Below the pieces are notes generated by a model. The model was not told the origin of the DNA, ran no database searches, and saw only the letters and a program-made list of their open reading frames with translations. Position numbers and translations under genes: made by a program. From positions 1 to 25,602 of the forward strand of contig CAMZBS010000024.1 in assembly GCA_947304695.1 (NCBI GenBank): a DNA stretch of 25,602 nt, read 5' to 3'. The stretch comes from an uncultured Prevotella sp. (GTDB taxonomy: Bacteria > Bacteroidota > Bacteroidia > Bacteroidales > Bacteroidaceae). This document shows positions 1-8,213 of the stretch, one piece after another (the first letter of the stretch is position 1; each line of letters begins with the position of its first letter).

Positions 1-2
1 CC

Positions 3-2261
3 CGGGTTCCGGTAAACCGGGCCCCACACTTGGGGCAGACCATGCTCCTTTTCCAGGCTGCGCTGCCCTCTTCAGGTCTTGCAGTTTATAGTCTGAGGGC
101 CTCAGGAAAGAATCTGCACACTCCTGTCCTTTCTACAAGAGAGGTTGAAAACTCCGTTTACCGACTCCGTGTCAACGAGTACGGTGATATAGTTTCGCTG
201 ATTGACAAAAGAACTGACCGTGAACTTGTGGCTCAAGACCAATGCATCGGACTTGCCGTGTTCGATGACTGTCCTTCCTACCGCTGGCCTGCTTGGGAGA
301 TTCTGAAGAGTACGCTTGACAAGAAGCCTGTCTCTGTGCGGGACCATGCCGAGGTGTCCGTTGTCGTGGGTGAGTTGCGCAAAACCATTATTGTTAAGAA
401 GCAGTACGGACAGTCTGTCATTGAGCAGCGAATCCATCTCTATGAAGGGGAACAGGCTGTACGCATCGATTTTGAGAACACCGTGGACTGGCGTTCCAGC
501 AACGCGCTGTTGAAAGCCGTGTTTCCTCTCACAGCCAGTAATCCGAAGGCTACCTACGATATTGGCCTTGGATCGGTGCAGCGTGGCAATAACTGCGAAA
601 ACATGTTTGAAGTCTACGCTCATCGCTGGTCTGACCTGACTGACGTATCAGGTAATTACGGCGTGACGATTATGAACGATTCACGCTATGGATGGGACAA
701 GCCCGACGACCACACCCTGCGTCTCTCATTGCTTTACACACCTAAGACCGACGGCAACTACGCCTATCAGGAACAGCAGGATCAGGGCCGCCATGTTTTC
801 ACCTACAGCATCATGGCCCATCAAGGTTCTCTAAACGAGGTGCAGGCGGCACGTGAGGCCACCCTTCTCAACAGTCGGCCCAAGGTGTTCTTCGCCACCA
901 GGCATAAAGGCGACCTGGGCCGTGAGTTCTCCTTTGTCAGCTCTGACAATGACAACGTGTTGGTGCGCTGTATGAAGCAGGCCGAAGTCAGTGATGAGTA
1001 TGTGGTGCGTGTCTATGAACTCAGTGGCAAAGCCATGCAGGCCGCCAGTCTCACCTTTGCAGCTCCCATTGTCCAAGCCGTTGAGGCCGACGGCACTGAG
1101 AAGACCACTGGTGCAGCTGCTTACGAAGGCCATATGCTCAACGTCAGTATCAAGCCTTACAGCGTCAAAACCTACAAACTGAAGCTGAGCAACTCCGCTC
1201 ATCACTCATCACTGCTCACTCACCAGTTGCCCCTTCCCTTCGACCGCCGTTGTTTCAGCTACAATGCTTTCCGGCAGGAAGCCAACTTTGAGGGCGGCTA
1301 CAGCTATGCTGCCGAACTCCTGCCCAAACAGGGCATCACCGTGGCCGATATTCCCTTTGCTTTTGGTGAGCCAGACGGTCTTAACGGCATGGCCTGCAAA
1401 GGACAGATGCTGCAAATTCCTGCTGCCAGTCAAGGGAAAACTCCGCGTACGCTCTTCCTCCTTGCCGCCTCGGCCAAGGGTGACCGCACTGCTGTGTTCC
1501 GTGTGGGCAACAAAGAGACCACAGCTGTCATACCTTTCTACTCTGGCTTCATCGGTCAGTGGGGACATGAAGGCCACACCAAGGGATTCCTGAAAGATGC
1601 CTATGTGGCCTATGTCGGCACCCACCGCCATTCTGCCGGTGCCGACGAGCCTTACGAGTACACCTACATGTTCCGCGTAGCCATACCCCTGTCCGACAAA
1701 GCCAGCGAGGTACGGTTGCCCAACGACCCCAACATCGTTGTGTTTGCTGCCACTGTGGCTTGTCAGGATGCTGACCTCACACCAGCCTTGCCTTTGTTCC
1801 AGACCTCGCTTCCTTCATCCTCTGAAGTCACGGAGAGTGCGGAAAGTTTGGAAGCCTCGCTCCTGAAAAAAGCCAGTATTGTGGCAGTATCTGGTGAGTG
1901 TAACAACGACGAACGGGCCGTGTTCCTTATCGACGGAGATGAGAATACGAAATGGTGCGACGTAAAGCCAGCGCCTTCCTACGTGGTCTTTGATTTGGGG
2001 GCCACGCAAAGGGTGAGCCGTTGGCGTCTGATCAATGCAGGGACAGAAGACTTTTCTTATATCACCCGTACCTGTCTTCTCCAGACGCGACTCAATGAGA
2101 ACGAAGACTGGGTCACAGTAGATATGATTGACCAGAATCGCAGCAATGTCGTGGAGCGTCGGTTCAAATCCGTTGAGGCCCGCTACGTGCGTCTCTTCGT
2201 TGTGGGACCGGCACAGACCACAGGCGATGCCACGCGCATCTACGAGTTCGAACTCTTCTGA
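3..2261 (+). CDS. Alpha-mannosidase (GH38), C-terminal part, with F5/8-type C domain; 5' end outside window
   Basis: The frame is open from the left edge, so only the C-terminal ~750 residues are seen. The GH38 catalytic domain with its nucleophile lies upstream. Counting from the TTG at 30, residues ~35-390 resemble the GH38 C-terminal beta-sandwich region: a stretch around 'NDSRYGWDKPDDHTLRLSLL' is typical of alpha-mannosidases. Residues ~410-600 form a further beta-rich region. Residues ~614-743 look like an F5/8-type C (discoidin-like) carbohydrate-binding module, with 'FLIDGDENTKWCD' and a closing 'RYVRLFVVG...YEFEL'. The enzyme would remove alpha-mannose from glycans such as N-glycan or mannan fragments, probably in the periplasm, though the signal peptide is not visible. 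The stop is followed by a terminator. Family assignment is confident; exact linkage is not determined. Confidence 0.85.
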   Translation, partial: RVPVNRAPHLGQTMLLFQAALPSSGLAVYSLRASGKNLHTPVLSTREVENSVYRLRVNEYGDIVSLIDKRTDRELVAQDQCIGLAVFDDCPSYRWPAWEILKSTLDKKPVSVRDHAEVSVVVGELRKTIIVKKQYGQSVIEQRIHLYEGEQAVRIDFENTVDWRSSNALLKAVFPLTASNPKATYDIGLGSVQRGNNCENMFEVYAHRWSDLTDVSGNYGVTIMNDSRYGWDKPDDHTLRLSLLYTPKTDGNYAYQEQQDQGRHVFTYSIMAHQGSLNEVQAAREATLLNSRPKVFFATRHKGDLGREFSFVSSDNDNVLVRCMKQAEVSDEYVVRVYELSGKAMQAASLTFAAPIVQAVEADGTEKTTGAAAYEGHMLNVSIKPYSVKTYKLKLSNSAHHSSLLTHQLPLPFDRRCFSYNAFRQEANFEGGYSYAAELLPKQGITVADIPFAFGEPDGLNGMACKGQMLQIPAASQGKTPRTLFLLAASAKGDRTAVFRVGNKETTAVIPFYSGFIGQWGHEGHTKGFLKDAYVAYVGTHRHSAGADEPYEYTYMFRVAIPLSDKASEVRLPNDPNIVVFAATVACQDADLTPALPLFQTSLPSSSEVTESAESLEASLLKKASIVAVSGECNNDERAVFLIDGDENTKWCDVKPAPSYVVFDLGATQRVSRWRLINAGTEDFSYITRTCLLQTRLNENEDWVTVDMIDQNRSNVVERRFKSVEARYVRLFVVGPAQTTGDATRIYEFELF

Positions 2262-2277
2262 TGTGTTGTTATTTAGC

Positions 2278-2322
2278 AAGCAACCATCGGCTTCCCAAAC
2301 AGGAGGCCGATGGTTGCTTTTA
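2278..2322 (+). terminator. Rho-independent terminator after the alpha-mannosidase gene
   Basis: A 14-bp perfect inverted repeat (2278-2291 with 2306-2319) has a 14-nt loop, and the right arm runs into a short T-rich tail. It starts 17 bases after the stop codon and lies between two convergent genes. The U-tract is better on the + strand, so the mannosidase is the likely client. It may also act on the DUF3108 transcript from the other side. Confidence 0.85.
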
Positions 2323-2336
2323 TGCTATTCCCCTTA

Positions 2337-3194
2337 TTACAGTTTCGAGGTGAGGGGACTCCTTACGCCTTTGTAGGAGCGGAGGAATGCCTTGGCAGAG
2401 CCGAAGGAGAGGAACATGTCGAGACGAACGGGGATGTGGTTCTGGTCGTCGGTGACGTAGAAGCGGATGAGCTCCTTGTTCTTGCCGTCCTCATGCTCAA
2501 TGAACGAGAAGACCAGACAGCGGAACTTCTCCTTCGTGCCCTCGATCTTGAAGGTCTCCTTGCCACGGTATTTCAGCCAGGAGTTGGCCAGACGCTTGGC
2601 ATCGGAGATGGGCAGGGGAATGACGTCGCCCTCCTTCATGCCTGCAGCACTGAAGTTGCGCGCCCGCAGGAAGATGCTCATCATGTCGTAGACGCAGTCC
2701 TCATATTCCTTCTCCTTCCAGTGCTGCTCGCCGTCGGCATCGATGCGGTGCATCTTCAGATGGCAGTTGTTGCGCGGATAGCTGTACCATATCTCATCGA
2801 CGTAGTAGCGCTTGCCTTCACGCGCTCCCTTGCGGTGATAGAGCGGTTCGAGGTCTTCGGAACAGTAGCACAGCAGCGTGTCGCGCATGACGAACATGCC
2901 GTCGAGCTTGTCGTTGCCACGGGTGATGAGGCTGGTGCGGAAGGCGGGCTGGCCGTTGTACTTCGACTTGACGGTCGACATGGTGGCGGTGCCCACCTTG
3001 AACCACACGAACTTCCAGTTGAAGTGGAGGTCGTAGGCCAGGAACTCGCCGCCCTGGAATGCCTTGTTCTCAATGCCGCACTTGGGTGTCGGGCGTTGGG
3101 CGTTGGTCGTTGGTTGTTGAGGGGTGGCAGCCAGTAAGGGGAAAAGGCTAACAGCGATAAGCCAGAAGCCAAAAGCCAGTCTTGTTATGTTCAT
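2337..3194 (-). CDS. DUF3108 domain-containing exported protein
   Basis: This 285-residue protein has a signal peptide (MNITRLAFGFWLIAVSLFPLLAA, cleavage near residue 23). A low-complexity Gln/Thr/Pro linker follows, then a DUF3108-type beta-rich domain from about residue 38 to the end. Recognisable segments are 'GGEFLAYDLHFNWKFVWFKVG' near the start of the domain and 'KELIRFYVTDDQNHIPVRLD' near its end. DUF3108 proteins are periplasmic or outer-membrane-associated and of unknown biochemical role; the fold probably handles a hydrophobic or polymeric ligand (inference). It is the last gene of the unit with the GH3-family enzyme and the Ig-like lipoprotein, 19 bp after the latter. The ATG at 3194 directly precedes a good signal peptide, so the start is secure. 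Confidence 0.85.
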   Translation of the reverse strand: MNITRLAFGFWLIAVSLFPLLAATPQQPTTNAQRPTPKCGIENKAFQGGEFLAYDLHFNWKFVWFKVGTATMSTVKSKYNGQPAFRTSLITRGNDKLDGMFVMRDTLLCYCSEDLEPLYHRKGAREGKRYYVDEIWYSYPRNNCHLKMHRIDADGEQHWKEKEYEDCVYDMMSIFLRARNFSAAGMKEGDVIPLPISDAKRLANSWLKYRGKETFKIEGTKEKFRCLVFSFIEHEDGKNKELIRFYVTDDQNHIPVRLDMFLSFGSAKAFLRSYKGVRSPLTSKL

Positions 3195-3213
3195 GATGAA
3201 TGTTGTTTTGGGA

Positions 3214-5172
3214 TTATTTCCTGATGGGTAGGTTGTTGTTCAAATAGAGGATGCCCTTTTCCTTGGCGCGCTGGGCGTTGCGGTTGCGCAGCTGTTTCTC
3301 CTTGTCGGGCTTCTGCTTGGTGATGGCCGCTGGCTTCTGCTGGTAGCGCGGACGGGCATTGACGCGGAAGTCGCGGTTGATGTCCCATTTGGCCTTGCAC
3401 TCCACGGCCTCATGGAAGTAGTAGACGGGCTCTGCCTGCAGGCCAGCGTCGTAGTCACCCGTGTCCCACTGGCCGTTGTGGTTCCAGTCTTCAAAGGCCC
3501 GCAGGAAATAGCGGCCAGGCTTGAGGTAGTAGAACTCGGCGGTGCCGTTCTGGGCCAGCGCCTGACGGCTGACCTTGTCGCTGCTGTCGAGCACCTGCAC
3601 GATGACGCTGGTTGTGTCGGCCACGCCCCGCATGTTGACAATGAGCGTGCTGAACTCATCTTCGGTGCGTACCTTCAACCCCTGCTTGATGGCGTCGGAC
3701 GTGCGCCCGTAGATGCTGATGAAAGCACCTGAGTCGACTTCCAGGCGGTACTCAGTGCCAAGCTGCCATTCGGCCTGCAGGGCGTAGGAGCGCGTGGAAA
3801 CCTGCCGGAACTCGTAGGGTGTCTCAATCCACAGCGTGTCAACCTTGGAGTTAAGGTGTATGGCCGCCGTGTCGCAATGAGCCAGCGGGAAGGGCATGTT
3901 GAAATAGATGACCTCGCTGGGAGTGATGGAGCCGGAGGCACTGATGCGCGGCTTCAGCGGCGTGACGGGGGGAATGCTGTCGTAGGGCTGCCCCTTCTTT
4001 TTCTTCTTCTCCTGCTCCTTCATCCACTTCTCCAGTTCCCTTTCCTGCTCTTTCAGGCGTTTGGCGTAGGGCACTTTGGCGATGGCTTCGTAGGAGGAGT
4101 CGGTGTGCTCCACGAGCATGCCTGCAGAGTCGGTCATGAGGTAGCTGACCATCATGCGCAGCGTGTCCTGATGGACGAGTGCCGTGTCGCGCAGCCAGTA
4201 GCACAGGGTGTCGTGGTGGAGCGAGCTTTCGAGGATGAAGGCACTGTCGGCATCGAAGTTTAGACCCGTGATGCGGGGCAGGCTGTCGCAGCCGTAGCTG
4301 AAGAAGAACTCGATGCGGTCAGGCTCCTTGCGTTCCGTCTTCACCAGATAGCGGTCGGTCTGGGGGGCCTGGAAGCAAAGCAGGGTCACGTCGTCGGGCA
4401 GGAAGTGGGTGTAGCCAACCCGCAGGATGTTGTCGATGTGGAGGGTATCGCGCCACACGGTGTCCTGGCGCACGTCGGGCTTGGCTGAGGGGGTGATGAT
4501 GTCTGTGAGGAAACCGATGGTTTCGCTCTTCTGACCGTAGACAAAGTCGCCGTCGGCATCCTGCAGGGCAAAGGCACGGTAGCGTCCCGGAGCCACTCCC
4601 TTCACGGCAAAGCGGCCGCTGCCGTTGGTGCGCGAGACGCGCATCATGGGCGTGTGGTGGAACACCGAGTCGGCAAACTCACCGCTGTCGGGCTCCTGAT
4701 AGAGTCCCACAAGGATGCCCTTGATGGGTTCCAGGTTGGAGGCATCGAGGGCATAGCCGCTCACTTCGAACGTGTCGATCTGACTGCCGGTGGAGAAGCT
4801 GAAGGTGTAGTTACCCATGGGGTTGCCCTCATTGTTGTCGCTGATGGCGTCGCTGAAGTCAATGGTGTAGGTGGTGTTCTCCTTCAGCGAGTCCTTCAGG
4901 TCGACGATGATGCGCTTGCCCGATGCCTTGATGTCGGCTGCTTCTATCTGCGGGGGCGACACGATGACTTTGTTCTGGGCATCTTCCAGCTTGATGAACT
5001 CATCGAAGTTGATAACCACGCGATGACCCTTGACACCCGTGCCCCTGTCGGCAGGGATCGAGCTGATGACGCTCGGCGGAGTGTCGTCGTACCACCCTCC
5101 GTCGGGATTGCCCATGCGGGCACAGCTCGCAACGAGGAGAAAGACTATGATAAATATAAACGAATTCCTCAT
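3214..5172 (-). CDS. Ig-like (Big_5) domain lipoprotein
   Basis: This 652-residue lipoprotein has signal MRNSFIFIIVFLLVAS and lipobox Cys17. A Bacteroidota-typical opening 'CARMGNPDGGWYDDTPP' is followed by a Big_5-type Ig-like domain at ~32-135 ('SSIPADRGTGV', 'NTTYTIDFSDAISDNNEGN'). A carboxypeptidase-regulatory-like beta domain lies at ~138-215 ('GVAPGRYRAFALQDADGDF'), and a highly charged Lys/Glu stretch at ~375-400. A second such motif is near the C-terminus ('KPGRYFLRAFEDWNHNGQWD'), followed by a basic tail. It is probably anchored in the outer membrane. No enzyme motif is visible and the role is unknown. The ATG overlaps the GH3-family stop by 4 bases (ATGA), indicating translational coupling. 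Similar lipoproteins occur widely in Bacteroidales. Confidence 0.85.
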   Translation of the reverse strand: MRNSFIFIIVFLLVASCARMGNPDGGWYDDTPPSVISSIPADRGTGVKGHRVVINFDEFIKLEDAQNKVIVSPPQIEAADIKASGKRIIVDLKDSLKENTTYTIDFSDAISDNNEGNPMGNYTFSFSTGSQIDTFEVSGYALDASNLEPIKGILVGLYQEPDSGEFADSVFHHTPMMRVSRTNGSGRFAVKGVAPGRYRAFALQDADGDFVYGQKSETIGFLTDIITPSAKPDVRQDTVWRDTLHIDNILRVGYTHFLPDDVTLLCFQAPQTDRYLVKTERKEPDRIEFFFSYGCDSLPRITGLNFDADSAFILESSLHHDTLCYWLRDTALVHQDTLRMMVSYLMTDSAGMLVEHTDSSYEAIAKVPYAKRLKEQERELEKWMKEQEKKKKKGQPYDSIPPVTPLKPRISASGSITPSEVIYFNMPFPLAHCDTAAIHLNSKVDTLWIETPYEFRQVSTRSYALQAEWQLGTEYRLEVDSGAFISIYGRTSDAIKQGLKVRTEDEFSTLIVNMRGVADTTSVIVQVLDSSDKVSRQALAQNGTAEFYYLKPGRYFLRAFEDWNHNGQWDTGDYDAGLQAEPVYYFHEAVECKAKWDINRDFRVNARPRYQQKPAAITKQKPDKEKQLRNRNAQRAKEKGILYLNNNLPIRK

Positions 5173-6671
5173 TCTCCATTCAATTGCAGCAGTTCCTCAA
5201 GCGTGTCGCGGCTGTTGCTCAGGCGGGGCACCTTGTGCTGTCCGCCCAGCTTGCCCTTGGCCTTCAGCCAGTCGTTGAACAGTCCGGGGCGGGCTGCGAT
5301 GATTTCCAGGGGTTGCAGGGTGATGTTCTTGAACCGCTTGGCCTCGTAGTCGCTGTTCAGCTCCTGCAGCTTGCGGTCGAGGATGCCTGCAAAGTCGGTC
5401 AGGCTGGCCGGAGCCTTGGCAAACTCGATGACCCACTGGTGGCGGCACTTGGCATTGTTGTCCATGAAGACAGGGGCAGCAGTGTATTCGGCCACCACGG
5501 CACCCGTCTTCTGGCAGGCGTAGGCCAGTCCACGCTCGGCATTGTCGACGATGAGCTCTTCACCGAAGGCATTGATGAAACACTTGGTGCGCCCGGTGAT
5601 GATGAACTTATAGGGATTGGTCGACGTGAACTGAATGGTGTCGCCAATCATGTATCGCCACAGGCCGCACGAGGTGGAGATGAGCATGGCATAGTTCTTG
5701 CCCTTCTCTACGCCCCAGAGGGGAACGGGGCTTGACGCTAAGTCGTCCATGGGGATAAACTCGTAGAACACGTCGTAGTCGAGCATCAGGAGCATCGACT
5801 TGTCGGCGGGGTCGTCCTGAATGCCGAAGAAGCCCTCGCTGGCATTGTAGGTCTCCATATAATGCATGCGCGGCGAGGTGATGAGGCGCTGGTACTGTTC
5901 GCGATAGGGGGTGAAGGCCACGCCTCCGTGGAAGAACACTTCGATGTTGGGCCACACTTCTTCCAGATGCTGCTTGCCTGAGATTTCCATGACGCGGTTC
6001 AGCACGGAGAGCATCCACGACGGCACGCCGCTCAGATTGGTCACGTTCTTATGGAGGGCCTCCTGGGCAATGCGGTCGCGCTTCACCTCGAAGTCGGTCA
6101 GCAGGGCCGTCTGCTTCGACGGCACGCGCAGCAGGTTCACCACCGGGTTTATGTTCTCAATGAGGATGGCACTCAAATCGCCCACCAGCGAGTCGGGCAG
6201 GTTATAGTTGGGCGCATGGCTGCCACCCAGGATGAGGCCCCTGCCGTCGAACATGCGGCTCTGCGGATTGTTTCTCAAATAGATTGACACCACGTCGCTG
6301 CCGCCACGGTAGTGAATGCGCTTCAGCCCTTCGGGCGAAACGGGTATGAACTTCGACTTGTCGTTGGTGGTGCCGCTCGACTTGGCGTACCACTTCACAC
6401 CGCCGGGCCACAGCACGTCTTTCTCGCCCTGGCGCATGCGGTCGATGTCGGCCTTCAGTTCCTCGTATGTGTTAACAGGAGTGTTGCGCGCGAAGTCTTC
6501 ATAGCTTTTGATGGCTCCGAACAGATGGTTTAGGCCGTATTCCGTATCCTTTGCGCGGCTTGTGAGGTGAGCCAGCACTTCGCGTTGCAATGCCTCACCC
6601 TGGTTCTGATGACGCTCGAGTTCGCGCCATCTTGGTGCGAAGAAGTGTCTTGCAATTCCGGTCAGACTCAT
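5169..6671 (-). CDS. GH3 (auxin-responsive promoter) family acyl-adenylate-forming protein
   Basis: This 500-residue protein matches the usual length of the GH3 acyl-acid amido synthetase family, a branch of the ANL adenylating enzymes. It is not glycoside hydrolase family 3. Visible motifs are the phosphate-binding 'YAKSSGTTNDKSKFIPVS' (~115-132), 'NLSGVPSWML' (~212), 'METYNASEGFFGIQDD' (~272-287), and the hinge-region 'TGRTKCFINAFGEEL' (~360). These predict ATP-dependent activation of a carboxylic acid and transfer to an amine or other acceptor. Bacterial substrates are unknown. No signal peptide is present, so the protein is cytoplasmic. It is the first gene of a three-gene unit with a lipoprotein and a DUF3108 protein, an intriguing link between a cytoplasmic ligase and envelope proteins. 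Confidence 0.9.
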   Translation of the reverse strand: MSLTGIARHFFAPRWRELERHQNQGEALQREVLAHLTSRAKDTEYGLNHLFGAIKSYEDFARNTPVNTYEELKADIDRMRQGEKDVLWPGGVKWYAKSSGTTNDKSKFIPVSPEGLKRIHYRGGSDVVSIYLRNNPQSRMFDGRGLILGGSHAPNYNLPDSLVGDLSAILIENINPVVNLLRVPSKQTALLTDFEVKRDRIAQEALHKNVTNLSGVPSWMLSVLNRVMEISGKQHLEEVWPNIEVFFHGGVAFTPYREQYQRLITSPRMHYMETYNASEGFFGIQDDPADKSMLLMLDYDVFYEFIPMDDLASSPVPLWGVEKGKNYAMLISTSCGLWRYMIGDTIQFTSTNPYKFIITGRTKCFINAFGEELIVDNAERGLAYACQKTGAVVAEYTAAPVFMDNNAKCRHQWVIEFAKAPASLTDFAGILDRKLQELNSDYEAKRFKNITLQPLEIIAARPGLFNDWLKAKGKLGGQHKVPRLSNSRDTLEELLQLNGE

Positions 6672-6696
6672 TTCCTGATAGATATAAAATTGGGTG

Positions 6697-6704
6697 CAAA
6701 ATTA
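6697..6704 (-). promoter_or_regulatory. Probable -7 box (TAATTTTG) for the GH3-family operon
   Basis: On the - strand the octamer TAATTTTG fits the Bacteroidota consensus TAnnTTTG and ends 25 bases before the start codon at 6671. No convincing TTTG -33 element is seen at the expected spacing. Confidence 0.5.
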
Positions 6705-6783
6705 GCCAAAACTCTTGTAATTATCTTGTAATTTACGTTTTTTAATAGCATTTTCTCACACCTTTGTCTTTGTCGTTTTACAG

Positions 6784-6864
6784 CTGAGGCTCTGTTGACG
6801 TGCAACTAAGCCTCAGTAATGATACAACTAAGCCTCGGTTGCAGCGTGACTGAGGCTTAGTTGT
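6784..6864. repeat. Twin hairpins built from four copies of a 14-bp motif
   Basis: The motif CTGAGGCTTAGTTG occurs as a variant at 6784-6797 (two mismatches), inverted at 6803-6816, inverted with one mismatch at 6825-6838, and direct at 6850-6863. Copies 1 and 2 form a hairpin with a 5-nt loop. Copies 3 and 4 form one with a perfect 13-bp stem (6824-6836 with 6852-6864). Copies 2 and 4 are also perfect complements, so alternative folds exist. It lies downstream of the MFS gene (- strand) and upstream of the GH3-family promoter. It could help end or stabilise the lacI-MFS transcript, but no strong U-tract follows. Confidence 0.75.
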
Positions 6865-6893
6865 AAACTGTTGATAATTAAATGTTTACGCGG

Positions 6894-8198
6894 TTATTTG
6901 TCGGATGTCTTGACGCCCAGCACGCACACCGAGCCAATGACGAGGAACACGGCTGAGACAAACATCATGTTGGCCTGGCAATGGCCCACCAGCGAAAGGA
7001 TAGTGCCGCCCAGCAGGGCTGCTACAATCTGCGGAATGCAGATGGTGCCGTTGAACAGTCCTAAGTAGGCACCCATGTGGCCGTAGCCCTGCAGGGCATT
7101 GGTAACCAGCGTGAACGGGCAGGCCAGCATGGCAGCCCAGGCGCAGCCGATGAGCAGGAACGGCACAATCTGCGCGTACTGGTTGGGACAGAACGGGATG
7201 AGCGCAAAGCCCAGACCGCCCAGGATGAGGCTCACGGCGTAGGCTTGCTTGATATTGCTGAAACGGGGGATGAGCGCAGCCCACACCACTGAGCTCACAG
7301 CCTGCAGGGCATAGAGCACGCCCGTCCAGTTGCCTGCCGTCTGATAGGCTTCAGTGGCAGAGTCGGCAGTGTCCCAAACGGTGAGCGACACGGCATCGAC
7401 CACGTAGGTCCACATGTAGAGGAAGGCGGCCCAGCAGAAGAACTGCACCAGACCCACGCGCCAGAAGGCCGAGGGCGCATTCTTCAGCAGCACGAACCAG
7501 TTGGCACTGCCCTCTTTCTCCTCGGCCACGGGGTTGTACTCCTTGTACTCCTGGGGTGGCCACTCCTTCACCTTCAGCGTGGTGTAGATGACGCAGAGAA
7601 TGAGAATGGCGGCACCCACGTAGAACGACCACACCACCGACTGGGGCACCACGCCTTCGGGAGCCACGTTCTGCAGGCCAATCCATGTGAAGAGGAAGGG
7701 GAACAGGTAGCCCGCCACCGAACCGGCGTTGCACAGGAACGACTGGATGGAGTAGGCCTTGCCCTTCTGGCGTTCGTTCACCATGTCGCCAACCATCATC
7801 TTGAACGGCTGCATGGCCATGTTGATCGACGTGTCGAGCAGCATGAGCATGAGCAGTCCGAACATCATGACCATCGAGAGCTCAAGTCCCAGCGACCCGG
7901 CATTGGGCAGCAGGCACATCACAGCCACGGCCACCGTGGCTCCTATAAATAAATAAGGTATGCGACGGCCGAAGCGCGTCCACGTCTTGTCGCTGAGCGT
8001 TCCCACGATGGGCTGCACCAGGATGCCCATCAGCGGGGGCAGAATCCAGAAGAAGCTCAGGTCGTGAGGGTCGGCGCCAAGGGTGCGGAAGATGCGCGAG
8101 ATGTTGGCACTCTGGAGCGCGTAGGCTATCTGCACTCCGAAAAATCCGAAGCTAAGGTTCCATAGCTTCCAGAACGAAAGATCAGGTTTCTGTTTCAT
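6894..8198 (-). CDS. MFS sugar transporter (SLC45/GPH-like maltose/sucrose type)
   Basis: This 434-residue integral membrane protein has about 12 hydrophobic segments. N-terminal 'FWKLWNLSFGFFGVQIAYAL' and the loop motif 'GTLSDKTWTRFGRRIPYL' (~65-82) are characteristic of the GPH/SLC45-like sugar:cation symporters common beside malto-oligosaccharide genes in Bacteroidota. A central cytoplasmic loop at ~211-235 is rich in Lys and Glu ('KVKEWPPQEYKEYNPVAEEK'). It would import maltose, sucrose or related oligosaccharides from the periplasm; specificity is inferred from family and context. It lies 15 bp downstream of the LacI gene and almost certainly shares its promoter. The neighbouring divergent SusC/D operon supplies the outer-membrane step. 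Confidence 0.88.
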   Translation of the reverse strand: MKQKPDLSFWKLWNLSFGFFGVQIAYALQSANISRIFRTLGADPHDLSFFWILPPLMGILVQPIVGTLSDKTWTRFGRRIPYLFIGATVAVAVMCLLPNAGSLGLELSMVMMFGLLMLMLLDTSINMAMQPFKMMVGDMVNERQKGKAYSIQSFLCNAGSVAGYLFPFLFTWIGLQNVAPEGVVPQSVVWSFYVGAAILILCVIYTTLKVKEWPPQEYKEYNPVAEEKEGSANWFVLLKNAPSAFWRVGLVQFFCWAAFLYMWTYVVDAVSLTVWDTADSATEAYQTAGNWTGVLYALQAVSSVVWAALIPRFSNIKQAYAVSLILGGLGFALIPFCPNQYAQIVPFLLIGCAWAAMLACPFTLVTNALQGYGHMGAYLGLFNGTICIPQIVAALLGGTILSLVGHCQANMMFVSAVFLVIGSVCVLGVKTSDK

Positions 8199-8213
8199 AT
8201 TCTATGTTTTGGT

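Noticed and set aside
2310..3137. A 275-codon + strand frame over the DUF3108 gene
   Set aside because: An in-register antisense shadow; it also starts inside the terminator hairpin.
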